Origin: Phytohabitans houttuyneae
Lineage (GTDB): Bacteria > Actinomycetota > Actinomycetes > Mycobacteriales > Micromonosporaceae
Direction of reading: 5' to 3'
DNA: 64,000 nucleotides
Assembly (NCBI RefSeq): GCF_011764425.1
Contig: NZ_BLPF01000003.1
Location: 62,001 to 126,000, forward strand
Part shown: positions 27,610 to 35,824 of the stretch, piece after piece
Layout of the letters: every line of letters starts with the position of its first letter
How positions within the stretch are numbered: the stretch's first letter is position 1
Notes under the pieces: generated by a model
Database searches by the model: none
Seen by the model: only the letters and a program-made list of their open reading frames with translations
Told to the model about the DNA's origin: nothing
Translations under genes and position numbers: made by a program

Positions 27610-28452
27610 TCAAGTGGTGGTGCAGGGCGTGCCGTTGACGGTGCATGCGGTGGGGTCGATGTCGCGCCCCCACCGCTCGAACTGCACGCGGAGGGCGACC
27701 TTGCCCCTGACGGCGACCGGGGCGCGGCCGGTGAAGACGTACGCGTCGCCGAGGCGGTCGAGCTCCGGCGGTGGGGCGCCCTCGGCCCAGAAGGTGTGCA
27801 GGCGGCCGACGTCGCGCGGGAAGTCGAGGCGGACCGTCCAGTCGCGAGGGTTGGGCGACGGGTTGGTGACGAGGACTTCGGCGATGAAGCCGCCGCGGTA
27901 GGTGTCGACGACCGTGTACCGGCCGGTGACCGGCGGCGGGGGAGGCGCGGGCGGGCGCGGCTTGGCCGTGGTGGGCTTGGGCGGCGTCGGCGACAGCGGC
28001 GGCAGGGTGTTGCGCGGCGGCGACGGCGTGGGTGCGCGGGTCGTGACGGCGACGGCCGGCGTGTAGTCGGCGACCGGCGGGGTCCAGGCGTAGTCGATGG
28101 AGGCGCGCGGTGCCGGCGCGGCGCCGGAGCCGCGGGTGACGAGCACCGCGGCGATGATGGTGACGGCCACCGAGACGCCGAGGGCGGTCGGCGCCCAGAG
28201 CAGCAGCACCTCGGAGCGGCTCGGGCGGCGCAGGCGGGAACGGGCACCGGAGGAGACCCCGTGGCGTGGCTCTGCCGGCCGGGCGGGGCGGGTGCCGGGG
28301 TGGTCCGTGCGGTCGCGCACTCGGTCGTCTCCTGCGGGGGGCGGCACTGCGGAGGTCGCCCGAGTGGGGGCCGGGCGAGGGGTCCGGCGGTGCCGCCGGC
28401 GCGGAAAAGCGTAACCCGCGCGCATCCGCGCCGGCATCCCCTCGGTTGACAC
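27610..28452 (-). CDS. Membrane-anchored protein with C-terminal CBM2-like (cellulose-binding) domain
   Basis: About 280 residues. An Arg/Pro-rich cytoplasmic part is followed by one membrane helix (about residues 83-107), a Pro/Thr-rich stalk (about 120-178), and a C-terminal beta-domain resembling a family 2 carbohydrate-binding module: YRGGFIAEVLVTNPSPNPRDWTV, aromatic positions such as LHTFWAEG, and a closing Cys pair in ACTVNGTPC. No catalytic domain is seen. It may tether the cell to cellulose-type material or display a sensor. It is divergent from the pectate lyase gene. The start is uncertain; internal ATGs at 28437 and 28425 are alternatives. Confidence 0.7.
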   Translation of the reverse strand: MSTEGMPARMRAGYAFPRRRHRRTPRPAPTRATSAVPPPAGDDRVRDRTDHPGTRPARPAEPRHGVSSGARSRLRRPSRSEVLLLWAPTALGVSVAVTIIAAVLVTRGSGAAPAPRASIDYAWTPPVADYTPAVAVTTRAPTPSPPRNTLPPLSPTPPKPTTAKPRPPAPPPPPVTGRYTVVDTYRGGFIAEVLVTNPSPNPRDWTVRLDFPRDVGRLHTFWAEGAPPPELDRLGDAYVFTGRAPVAVRGKVALRVQFERWGRDIDPTACTVNGTPCTTT

Positions 28453-28474
28453 GATTCATGAACATCGATACGGT
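28446..28474 (+). promoter_or_regulatory. Promoter of the pectate lyase gene
   Basis: TTGACA at 28446-28451 and TACGGT at 28469-28474 are separated by 17 bases, a good match to the housekeeping -35/-10 pattern of actinobacteria. The predicted start of transcription falls near 28481, inside the adjacent operator-like palindrome. Confidence 0.6.
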
Positions 28475-28480
28475 TGGATC

Positions 28481-28496
28481 TGGAAAGCGTTTTCCT
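28481..28496. promoter_or_regulatory. LacI-family-type operator at the pectate lyase start site
   Basis: TGGAAAGCGTTTTCCT is a near-palindrome with the central CG and outer GGAA/TTCC typical of LacI/GalR-family sugar-regulator sites (compare the actinobacterial consensus with GGGAGCGCTCCC-like cores). It covers the predicted transcription start, an ideal position for repression. The repressor gene is not in this window. Confidence 0.6.
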
Positions 28497-28588
28497 GTCC
28501 TCCGGGCTACCGCTACGCCGGGCCCGCCGGTGCCGATCTGCCTCGCCGCCGGCCGAGCGCGGCGCACTGTCCCACGGGAGGTTTCCCC

Positions 28589-29572
28589 ATGACGCTCCAC
28601 CGCACCGACCAAGCCGAGCGCCCACGCTCGCGCCGCTGGCGTGGGCCGGCGATCGGCGCCGCCGCACTCGCGCTCGCCGCGGCCGGCGCCCTGGTCGCGA
28701 TGCCGGACGCGTCCGCCGCCACGTTCAACCTGCAGGGCTGGGCCACGCAGGGCGGCGGCACGAGCGGCGGCGGCAGCGCCTCGCCGGTGACCGTCACGAC
28801 GTCGTCAGCGCTGATCAGCAACATGCAGGCCAGCGGCGCCCGGGTGATCCGGGTGTCCGGCACGATCTCGATCAGCGGCATGCAGAAGGTGGCGGCCAAC
28901 AAGACGATCATCGGTGTCGGCAGCGGTGCCACCATCACCGGTGGCGGGCTCAACGTCGCCAGCGTCAGCAACGTGATCATCCGGAACATCAACTTCCGGA
29001 GCTGGGGTGACGACGCGATCAACGTGCAGTACTCCACCCGGGTCTGGATCGACCACAACAGCTTCAGCTCGGGCAGCGACGGCGCGGTCGACATCAAGCG
29101 CGCGTCCGACTACGTCACGGTCTCGTGGAACCGCTTCTTCAACCACGACAAGACCGCGCTGCTCGGCCACTCCGACGACAACGGCGGCGAGGACCGGGGC
29201 AAGCTGCGGGTGACGTACAACAACAACTGGTTCGACGGCACCAACCAGCGCCACCCGCGGGTCCGCTTCGGCAACCCGGTCCACGTGTTCAACAACTACT
29301 ACAGCAACATCGGCAGCTACGGCGTCGCGTCGACCTGTGGCGCCGGCGTTCTCGTCGAGGGCAACTACTTCGAGAACGTCGAGGACCCGTTCCACCGCGG
29401 CGAGGGCAGCTCGCCCGACGGCAACCTCGTCGCGCGGAACAACCACTTCGTCAACTCCGGCAGCGGTGAGACGGGTGGCAGTGTTGCCGGCATCCCGTAC
29501 TCGTACCAGATGGACAGCGCGAGCAGCGTGAAGTCGTCGGTGACGAGCGGCGCCGGCACCGGGCGGATCTGA
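28589..29572 (+). CDS. Secreted pectate lyase, polysaccharide lyase family 1
   Basis: A 327-residue extracellular enzyme that cleaves polygalacturonate by beta-elimination. A signal peptide with two Arg-rich clusters and a hydrophobic core ends near residue 43 (DASA-AT). The parallel beta-helix motifs of PL1 follow: VWIDHNSFSSGSDGAVDIKRASDYVTVSWNRFF is the calcium/substrate segment (quoted here only by its ends VWIDHN and WNRFF), then NQRHPRVRFG with the catalytic Arg. No binding module is attached. The ATG follows GGGAGGTTTCCCC. Regulation by a LacI-type repressor is suggested by the operator upstream. Confidence 0.92.
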   Translation: MTLHRTDQAERPRSRRWRGPAIGAAALALAAAGALVAMPDASAATFNLQGWATQGGGTSGGGSASPVTVTTSSALISNMQASGARVIRVSGTISISGMQKVAANKTIIGVGSGATITGGGLNVASVSNVIIRNINFRSWGDDAINVQYSTRVWIDHNSFSSGSDGAVDIKRASDYVTVSWNRFFNHDKTALLGHSDDNGGEDRGKLRVTYNNNWFDGTNQRHPRVRFGNPVHVFNNYYSNIGSYGVASTCGAGVLVEGNYFENVEDPFHRGEGSSPDGNLVARNNHFVNSGSGETGGSVAGIPYSYQMDSASSVKSSVTSGAGTGRI

Positions 29573-29597
29573 ACTCCGATCTGAGGCTCCGCCCAGG

Positions 29598-29632
29598 GGG
29601 CGGGCGGCGGGCGGTGGGCCCGCCGCCCGCCC
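29598..29632. terminator. Hairpin terminator between pectate lyase and marR
   Basis: GGGCGGGCGGCG (29598-29609) pairs perfectly with CGCCGCCCGCCC (29621-29632) around an 11-base loop, placed between two converging genes, so it can end transcription from both sides. Confidence 0.75.
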
Positions 29633-29640
29633 TCGCCGGG

Positions 29641-30108
29641 TCAGCAGTCGGCGGCCGGGTTCATGCGGGAGAGGATGGCGGCGCTGATCTCGTCGAGCTG
29701 GGCGACCTGCTCCGGGGTCAGCGCGTCGAACACCACCGAGCGCACCTTCTCCACGTGGCCGGGCGCGGTCTCGACCACCTTGCGGTACCCCTCGTCGGTG
29801 AGCACCGCCACGTAGCCGCGGCCGTCCTCTGGCGTGCGCTCGCGGCGCACCCAGCCCCGCTCCTCCAGCCGCCCGACAAGGTGGGAGAGGCGGGACTGGG
29901 AGCCGTTGGAGAGGGTGGCGAGCTCGCTCATCCGCAGGGCGCGACCCTCCGCCTCGGACAGCATCGCCAGCACCCAGTAGCCGAAGTGTGTCAGGTGCGC
30001 GTCCTGCTGGAGCTGAGTGTCGAGGGTGCCGGGCAGCTGCATCACCACGGCCGCGAAGCGCCGCCAGGCACGCTGCTGCTCGTCCGTCAGCCAGCGCGTC
30101 TCCTCCAT
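29641..30108 (-). CDS. MarR-family transcriptional regulator
   Basis: A 155-residue regulator with the MarR winged helix: LTHFGYWVLAMLSEAEGRALRMSELATLSNGSQSRLSHLVGRLEERGWVRRERTPEDGRGYVAVLTDEG (given by its ends LTHFGYW and VLTDEG). No redox Cys is in the sensing position; the only Cys is the last residue. It is divergent from a GNAT gene 53 bases away, so control of that operon is possible. Confidence 0.85.
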   Translation of the reverse strand: MEETRWLTDEQQRAWRRFAAVVMQLPGTLDTQLQQDAHLTHFGYWVLAMLSEAEGRALRMSELATLSNGSQSRLSHLVGRLEERGWVRRERTPEDGRGYVAVLTDEGYRKVVETAPGHVEKVRSVVFDALTPEQVAQLDEISAAILSRMNPAADC

Positions 30109-30161
30109 GATCAGATTTTACGGCCACCGCGACCGGCGGCGCGCGCCGTAGCGTGCGTCGC

Positions 30162-30605
30162 ATGGAGGTGGGACTGCGGGACGCCACGCCCGCGGACAGT
30201 GACTTCTGCTTCGCGCTGCACGAGGCGGCGCTCGGGCCGTACGTCACGGCCGTCTGGGGATGGGACGAGGCGGTGCAGCGGGACTTCCACGCGCGCGGCT
30301 TCGACCCACCCCACACCAAGATCATTACGATGAACGGTGTGGACGCCGGCCGCCTCGACGTCGAGCGCCGGCCGGACGAGCTCTACGTCGGGTTGATCGA
30401 GCTGCTACCCGCGTACCAGGGAAAGGGTGCCGGCGGGCGCCTGCTGCGCGACCTGATCGCGGAGGCCGCCGCGCGCGGGCAGGCGATCTGCCTCGAGGTG
30501 CTGGTGGTCAACACCCGGGCGTACGACCTCTACGCCCGCCTCGGCTTTCGCGAAACAGGCCGGGACGACTTGAAGGTGTGGATGCGTATCGAGGTCTATC
30601 GTTAG
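30162..30605 (+). CDS. GNAT-family N-acetyltransferase
   Basis: About 147 residues with the GNAT core: LRDATPADSDFCFALHEAAL at the start, VGLIELLPAYQGKGAGGRLLRDLI (acetyl-CoA loop QGKGAG), and the closing EVLVVNTRAYDLYARLGFRETGRDDLKVWM. Substrate unknown. Start ATG at 30162 is chosen over the upstream GTG at 30153 on family length. It ends 4 bases before the MetE-like gene, so the two may share a transcript. Confidence 0.83.
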   Translation: MEVGLRDATPADSDFCFALHEAALGPYVTAVWGWDEAVQRDFHARGFDPPHTKIITMNGVDAGRLDVERRPDELYVGLIELLPAYQGKGAGGRLLRDLIAEAAARGQAICLEVLVVNTRAYDLYARLGFRETGRDDLKVWMRIEVYR

Positions 30606-30609
30606 CCCC

Positions 30610-31728
30610 ATGGATGCGCGTAACCGCCCACCATTCCGCGCCGACCACGTCGGCAGCCTGTTGCGTCCCGCCGCGCTGCTGCGCGCCCGGGAGGACCGCG
30701 CGGCCGGCCGCATCACGGCCGAGCAGCTCCGCGCGGTCGAGGATGACGCGATCACCGAGGTCGTCCGTATGCAGGAGGAGGTCGGCCTGCGCTCGGCCAC
30801 CGACGGCGAGTTCCGCCGGACCTCCTGGCACATGGACTTCATCTACCAGCTCGGCGGCATCGACCCCGCCGACGAGAAGCTGACCGTCCGGTTCTTCAAC
30901 GACGAGGGCACGCTGGAGTTCAGCTCGGCCGCGCTGCGCGTGCACGACCGCGTCTCGCTCGCCGAGCCGATCTTCGTGGACGCCTTCACCTACCTCCAGT
31001 CGCAGGTCAAGACCAACGTCCCCAAGCTCACGATCCCGTCACCCAGCATGGTGCACTACCGCGGCGGGCGGGCGGCGATCGACGAGGGGGTGTACCCGGA
31101 CCTGGACCAGTTCTGGGACGACCTCTCCGCCGCGTACGCCGAGGAGGTGCGCCGCCTCGGCCTGCTCGGCTGCACGTACCTCCAGCTCGACGACACCAGC
31201 CTCGCCTACCTCAACGACCCGCGGCAGCGCGAGCTCGTCGCGGCGCACGGCGGTGACCCGATGCACCAGCACGAGCGGTACATCCGCCAGATCAACGCGG
31301 CCATCGCCGGCCGCCCGCCCGAGATGGCCGTCACCACCCACATGTGCCGGGGCAACTTCCGGTCCTCGTGGGCGGCCGAGGGTGGGTACGACTTCGTGGC
31401 CGAGGCCCTGTTCAACCAGCTCGACGTCGACGGCTTCTTCCTGGAGTACGACGACGCCCGCTCCGGCGGCTTCGGCCCGCTGCGGTTCGTGCCGCCCGGC
31501 AAGATGGTGGTGCTCGGCCTCGTCACCACCAAGCGCGGGGAGCTGGAGAGCAAGGACGAGCTGAAGCGCCGCATCGACGAGGCCACGCGGTACGTGCCGC
31601 TGGAGCAGCTGTGCCTCTCACCCCAGTGCGGCTTCTCGTCGACTGTGGAGGGCAACGCGCTCACGTACGACGAGCAGGTCGCGAAGCTGCGACTGGTGGT
31701 GGAGACCGCACAAGAGGTGTGGGGGTGA
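30610..31728 (+). CDS. Cobalamin-independent methionine synthase II-like methyltransferase (MetE C-terminal-domain family)
   Basis: A 372-residue protein equal to the catalytic barrel of MetE without its N-terminal half (YxjG/YxjH type). It opens with FRADHVGSLLRP, and the zinc ligands expected for thiol activation are seen in THMCRGN and in LSPQCGFSSTVEGN. Homologues methylate homocysteine or related thiols from a corrinoid or folate donor, or act on other small substrates. It is followed 4 bases later by a solute-binding lipoprotein gene, so its substrate may be imported. Exact donor and acceptor are unknown. Confidence 0.87.
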   Translation: MDARNRPPFRADHVGSLLRPAALLRAREDRAAGRITAEQLRAVEDDAITEVVRMQEEVGLRSATDGEFRRTSWHMDFIYQLGGIDPADEKLTVRFFNDEGTLEFSSAALRVHDRVSLAEPIFVDAFTYLQSQVKTNVPKLTIPSPSMVHYRGGRAAIDEGVYPDLDQFWDDLSAAYAEEVRRLGLLGCTYLQLDDTSLAYLNDPRQRELVAAHGGDPMHQHERYIRQINAAIAGRPPEMAVTTHMCRGNFRSSWAAEGGYDFVAEALFNQLDVDGFFLEYDDARSGGFGPLRFVPPGKMVVLGLVTTKRGELESKDELKRRIDEATRYVPLEQLCLSPQCGFSSTVEGNALTYDEQVAKLRLVVETAQEVWG

Positions 31729-31732
31729 CCGC

Positions 31733-32683
31733 ATGGTGCGCCGGCTCTCGTTCGTCGTCGCGTGCGTGCTGCTCGTCAGCTGTGGCGGCGACGGCTCTCC
31801 GTCCGAATCGGACGGTGGTGGCCCCGACAAGGTAAACGTGGGGGTCATCGCGATCCTCGACGTGGCACCGATCTACCTCGGCAAGGAGAAGGGCTTCTTC
31901 GCCGCGCGCGACATCGACCTCACGCTGACCACCGCACAGGGTGGCGCGGCGATCGTGCCGGCGGTGGTGAGCGGCCAGTACCAGTTCGGCTTCAGCAACG
32001 TGGTGTCGCTGCTGCTGGCCCGCTCGCAGAACCTGCCGCTCAAGGTGGTCAGCAACGGCAACAACTCCACCGGCGAGGACGGCAAGGACTTCGGCAGCGT
32101 GCTGGTCCGCGGCGACAGCCCGATCCGCACGGCGGCCGACCTGCCCGGCCACAGCATCGCCGTCAACACGCTCCGCAACATCGTCGACACCACGGTCCGC
32201 GCCTCGGTCCGCAAGGCCGGCGCCGACCCGACCGCGCTGCGCTTCACCGAGCTGGCCTTCCCGGACATGCCGGCGGCGCTGGCGGGCGGCAAGGTGGACG
32301 CCGCCTTCATGGTCGAGCCCTTCCAGTCGGCGGCGCGTGCGCAGGGGGCGAGGTCGGTGGCGTCGAGCTACGTGGACGCGGCGCCCAACCTGACGGTGGC
32401 TGTGTACTTCACCTCGCAGACCCTCGTCGAGCGCGACGCCGACCTGGTGCGCCGCTTCTCGGAGGCGATGCGCGAGTCGCTGGCCTACGCGGACGCGCAC
32501 CCGGACGAGGCGCGGCGCGTGATCGGCACGTACACGAAGATCACACCCGAGGTGATCGCGCAGGTCACGCTCCCGAAGTGGCCGGCCGACGTCAACCGCG
32601 CCTCGGTACAGACCCTCGCCGACCTGGCGCTGCAGGACGGCCTGATCGAGTCCCCCGTGGACGTGGGCGCGCTCCTGCCGTAG
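31733..32683 (+). CDS. NitT/TauT-type ABC transporter substrate-binding lipoprotein (orphan)
   Basis: A 316-residue periplasmic-binding-type lipoprotein. The signal peptide ends in the lipobox LLVSC (Cys17), followed by a Gly/Ser/Asp-rich linker and an SsuA/ThiY/NMT1-like domain: VNVGVIAILDVAPIYLGKEKGFF, GQYQFGFSNVVSLL, and AALAGGKVDAAFMVEPF. This group binds sulfonates, nitrate/bicarbonate-like or thiamine-precursor ligands. No permease or ATPase gene lies next to it, so the rest of the transporter must be elsewhere. It is in an apparent operon with a MetE-like enzyme, which hints at a sulfur or methyl compound. Confidence 0.87.
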   Translation: MVRRLSFVVACVLLVSCGGDGSPSESDGGGPDKVNVGVIAILDVAPIYLGKEKGFFAARDIDLTLTTAQGGAAIVPAVVSGQYQFGFSNVVSLLLARSQNLPLKVVSNGNNSTGEDGKDFGSVLVRGDSPIRTAADLPGHSIAVNTLRNIVDTTVRASVRKAGADPTALRFTELAFPDMPAALAGGKVDAAFMVEPFQSAARAQGARSVASSYVDAAPNLTVAVYFTSQTLVERDADLVRRFSEAMRESLAYADAHPDEARRVIGTYTKITPEVIAQVTLPKWPADVNRASVQTLADLALQDGLIESPVDVGALLP

Positions 32684-32690
32684 ACGGTGA

Positions 32691-32722
32691 GAGGGCCTCG
32701 CCGCGGGTGCGGCGGGGCCCTC
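32691..32722. terminator. Hairpin terminator between binding-protein and mannanase genes
   Basis: GAGGGCCTCGCCGC (32691-32704) pairs with GCGGCGGGGCCCTC (32709-32722) with one mismatch and a 4-base loop. It serves two converging genes. Confidence 0.8.
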
Positions 32723-32734
32723 TTCCAGCGGGGA

Positions 32735-34126
32735 TCAGCTGGCGGTACAGGTCGGCGTCGGGTTGGTGTTCGTGCCGTTCCACGAGCCGATGAAGCCGAA
32801 CGTCGTGCTCGCGCCCGCGCCCAGGTTGCCGTTGTAGCTCACGTTCCGGGCGGTCACGCTCGAGCCGCTGGACGTGATCGTGGCGTTCCAGGCCTGGTTG
32901 ATCGTCTGCCCGGACGCGAAGGTCCAGGTGACGGTCCACCCGCTGATCGCCGAGCTGCCGGCGGTCACCCGGACGTCACCCTGGAAGCCGCCCTGCCATT
33001 GGCCGGTCACCGAGTACGCGACCGTGCAGGTGCGGCCACCCGGCGGTGGTGTCGTCGGCGGGCGGGTGGTCGGCGCGGTGGTCGGGGGAGTGGTGGGCGG
33101 TGTCGTCGGCGGGCGGGTGGTCGGGCCGGTGGTCGGGTTGCCGCCGAACCAGCTCAGCTCGCGCGAGGTCTGGCGGATGCCGTTGGCGCCGTTGATGATG
33201 CGCTGGCCCCAGCTGGTCAGCTGCGCGGGGTTGAAGCTGGTGACCATGTCGAGGTACTCGACGCCGCCGCCGTTGCCGCTCCAGCTCCAGCCGATGTAGC
33301 CGATGCCGTTGGCCTGCGTGTACGACATGATCGTGTCCTCGTCGGGGTTGCCGTCCGAGTGGTTGTGGCCGAACTCGCCGACCACGATCGGCAGGCCCGC
33401 GGTGCGGAAGCGGCCCAGGTAGTCCGTGATCTCGGCGGCGGTGTCGAAGACGCCGTACATGTGTACCGAGAACACCGTGTTGCGCTGCGGGTCGGAGTTG
33501 AAGACCGCCTGCGCGTTGTCGCGCATGATGAAGCGCCAGTCCTGGCCCCAGTTCGGCGCGTCCACCATGATGAGGTGCTCGAAGCCGGCGGTGCGCAGCC
33601 GGCCGATCGCGTTGGACGTGGCGGTGGGCCAGGTGGCCGAGACGGTCTCGTTGTTGCCGAACGGCTCGTTGCCGATGTTGATGACGATGAAGTTCTCCGT
33701 GCCGGCGAGCACGCTGCGCTGGCTGATCCAGTAGCTGGCCGCCTGGTCGAGCGTGGCCGCCGCACCCTCCTCGCCGTACCCGGTGGTGTCGTGCACCTCG
33801 AGCACGCAGAGCAGGCGGTTGGTGCGGCACAGGCTGACGACCGTGGAGAGGTCGTTGCTCGGGCCCCAGCGCTGGCCGCTGCCGAGCACCACCCGGACGG
33901 TGTTCGCGCCGGTCGCCTTGATGTTGGCGAACGAGCTCGTCTGGCTCGTGTACCAGACATGCGGGTGGCTGACGCCGCGCATGACGACGTTCGTGCCGTT
34001 GGCCTCGACGATGCGGCCGCTGCTGATGCGCAGGCCCACGGCGGCGTCGGCCGGCTTGACGAAGAAGATGACGGACGCGAGCAGGGCCAGGGCCGCCGCG
34101 CCGACGATAGCGATCTTTCTTTTCAT
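32735..34126 (-). CDS. Secreted GH5 endo-beta-mannanase/cellulase with CBM2
   Basis: A 463-residue secreted glycoside hydrolase. A signal peptide ends near residue 28 (ADA-AV). The GH5 barrel spans about 30-330 with acid/base Glu154 in INIGNEPFGN and nucleophile Glu251 in PIVVGEFGHNH; the opening LRISSGRIVEANGTNVVMRG and HAWY-like HVWYTSQ pattern is that of subfamily 8 beta-mannanases. A Thr/Pro linker of repeated TTRPPTTPP units (about 343-372) leads to a CBM2 domain bounded by Cys residues (CTVAYSVTGQWQGGFQGDV ... PTPTCTAS). It would attack mannan while bound to cellulose. GH5 endoglucanase is the alternative. Confidence 0.9.
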   Translation of the reverse strand: MKRKIAIVGAAALALLASVIFFVKPADAAVGLRISSGRIVEANGTNVVMRGVSHPHVWYTSQTSSFANIKATGANTVRVVLGSGQRWGPSNDLSTVVSLCRTNRLLCVLEVHDTTGYGEEGAAATLDQAASYWISQRSVLAGTENFIVINIGNEPFGNNETVSATWPTATSNAIGRLRTAGFEHLIMVDAPNWGQDWRFIMRDNAQAVFNSDPQRNTVFSVHMYGVFDTAAEITDYLGRFRTAGLPIVVGEFGHNHSDGNPDEDTIMSYTQANGIGYIGWSWSGNGGGVEYLDMVTSFNPAQLTSWGQRIINGANGIRQTSRELSWFGGNPTTGPTTRPPTTPPTTPPTTAPTTRPPTTPPPGGRTCTVAYSVTGQWQGGFQGDVRVTAGSSAISGWTVTWTFASGQTINQAWNATITSSGSSVTARNVSYNGNLGAGASTTFGFIGSWNGTNTNPTPTCTAS

Positions 34127-34355
34127 GGATCACCTCAAGAAGCAGCCCATAGGGCAGTGGACGGGGGCTGTGCCCAAAGCCCCGCGAAAGACCACCCGGC
34201 TCCCTGGGTGACGGCATCAGCGTAGATGAATGCCTAGGTCAAATCAACCGGTTAAGTAACCGCCCGGAGGAGGTCAGGCGGGGTGCGCCGCGCAGGGCTC
34301 GAAGGTGAGGTGGATATAGTGCAACGGCTGCAAAGGGGGAGCGGAGGGAGGCTCG
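34127..34355. other. Divergent intergenic region between mannanase and pgsA-like genes
   Basis: About 230 bases holding both promoters. AACCGGTT (34246-34253) overlaps GGTTAAGTAACC (34250-34261), giving a small nested palindrome in an AT-richer patch about 120 bases upstream of the mannanase start. I find no copy of the LacI-type site seen before the pectate lyase gene. Confidence 0.4.
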
Positions 34356-34943
34356 GTGTCGGTTCAGGGCGCCCAGGCTTCCCGGGTCCTCACCATTCCG
34401 AACGCGATCAGCTTCGTGCGGCTGCTCGGCGTCCCCCTCTTCCTCTATCTCCTGCTCGGCCCGGAGTACGACGTGGCCGCGGTGGTCGTCCTCGCCGTCG
34501 GGGGCACCACCGACTGGGTCGACGGGTACGTGGCGCGCCGCCTCGACCAGGTCAGCCGCCTCGGCGAGCTGCTCGACCCCGCCGTCGACCGGCTGTACAT
34601 CCTGGCCACGCTGCTCGCGTTCACGGTGCGCGAGGTGGTGCCGTGGCAGTTCACCGCCGCGCTGCTCGCCCGCGAGCTGGTGCTGATCGCGAGCCTCGCG
34701 GTGCTCCGGCGGTACGGGTACGGCCCGCCGCCCGTGCACTACGTGGGCAAGACGGCCACGTTCATCATCCTGGCCGCGTTTCCGGTGCTGCTGCTGGCGC
34801 ACGCCTCCGACGGGGCGGCGCCGGTCGCGTTCCCGATCGGGTGGGGCCTCGCCTGGTGGGGGCTCGTCCTCTACTGGGTGGCCGCGGCGTTCTACGTCGT
34901 GCAGACCGCCCAGCTCGTCCGCGCGAAGGCGGCCACGCGGTGA
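34356..34943 (+). CDS. CDP-alcohol phosphatidyltransferase (PgsA-like)
   Basis: A 195-residue integral membrane enzyme that transfers a phosphatidyl group from CDP-diacylglycerol to an alcohol such as glycerol-3-phosphate. The signature D-G-x2-A-R-x8-G-x3-D-x3-D is complete: DGYVARRLDQVSRLGELLDP followed by AVD. About six transmembrane helices are predicted. It takes the place of pgsA2 (Rv1822) at the head of the conserved block DUF881-sbp-DUF881-gcvH-garA. Start GTG at 34356 after GGAGGGAGG. The exact alcohol acceptor is not certain. Confidence 0.88.
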   Translation: MSVQGAQASRVLTIPNAISFVRLLGVPLFLYLLLGPEYDVAAVVVLAVGGTTDWVDGYVARRLDQVSRLGELLDPAVDRLYILATLLAFTVREVVPWQFTAALLARELVLIASLAVLRRYGYGPPPVHYVGKTATFIILAAFPVLLLAHASDGAAPVAFPIGWGLAWWGLVLYWVAAAFYVVQTAQLVRAKAATR

Positions 34944-35824
34944 GCGACGACAAGAGCAACGACGACAAGGCCCGGGTGTACACGCCGGACTTCCTCACCG
35001 ACCTGTTCCGCAACCCGCTCGACCAGGGGTACGCGGACGCGGCCAAGCGCAAGGCCCTCGGCGGCGAGCCGCGCGGCTGGCAGGCCACCGGCGTGCGGCT
35101 GGTGAGCGCGTTGACGCTTGTCGCGGTCGGTTTCCTGCTCGTGGTGGCGTACAAGCAGACGATGGCCGACGAGCCGTCCCGCAGCCAGGCGCGGGCCGGG
35201 CTGGTCGACCAGATCGAGCAGCGCCAAGCGGCCACCGACGACCTGCAGCGCGACGCCGACCAGCTGCGTGACGAGGTGGCCCGGCAGCGCGACGCCGTCC
35301 TGAACGACCGCGACGCCGCCCGGCTGCGCGACCAGGAGGCCGCCGCGGGGCTGGCCCGGGTGCGCGGTGACGGCGTGGAGGTGCGGCTCGACGACGCGCC
35401 GGACGCGGTCGACGCGGTCACCGGTGCGGGAAAGCCGGACCTGGGCCGGGTCCTCGACCGCGACCTGCAGGACATCGCGAACGCGTTGTGGAGCGCGGGC
35501 GCGGAGGCCATCGCGATCAACGACCAGCGGCTGACCGCCACCTCGACGATCCGCGCGGCCGGCTCGGCCATCCTGGTCGACTTCCGGCCGGTCAACCGCC
35601 CGTACGTGGTGCGCGCGATCGGCCCCGGCGACCTGGAGGACGACTTCAAGGACAGCGCGACGGCGCGGCTCTTCCGCGCGCTCGTCGAGGACGAGGGCAT
35701 GTCCTTCTCGGTACGCGGCGTCGACGACATCACCCTCCCGGCCGCGTCCGACCCGCAGCTGCGCTTCGCGACGCCCTCGCCGACCGCCACGCCCACCCCT
35801 CGCACCACGGAAGGCGGAAAATGA
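34940..35824 (+). CDS. DUF881 membrane protein (Rv1823-like)
   Basis: A 294-residue protein: a cytoplasmic head (VYTPDFLTDLFRNPLDQGYADAA), one transmembrane helix near residues 56-74, a coiled coil (QIEQRQAATDDLQRDADQLR...), and the extracytoplasmic DUF881 domain with VRGDGVEVRLDDAP and ALWSAGAEAIAINDQRL. DUF881 proteins of this block are widespread in actinobacteria and Firmicutes near division or sporulation genes, but their biochemical role is unknown. The GTG at 34940 overlaps the pgsA-like stop (GTGA). Same position as Rv1823 in M. tuberculosis. Confidence 0.87.
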   Translation: MSDDKSNDDKARVYTPDFLTDLFRNPLDQGYADAAKRKALGGEPRGWQATGVRLVSALTLVAVGFLLVVAYKQTMADEPSRSQARAGLVDQIEQRQAATDDLQRDADQLRDEVARQRDAVLNDRDAARLRDQEAAAGLARVRGDGVEVRLDDAPDAVDAVTGAGKPDLGRVLDRDLQDIANALWSAGAEAIAINDQRLTATSTIRAAGSAILVDFRPVNRPYVVRAIGPGDLEDDFKDSATARLFRALVEDEGMSFSVRGVDDITLPAASDPQLRFATPSPTATPTPRTTEGGK

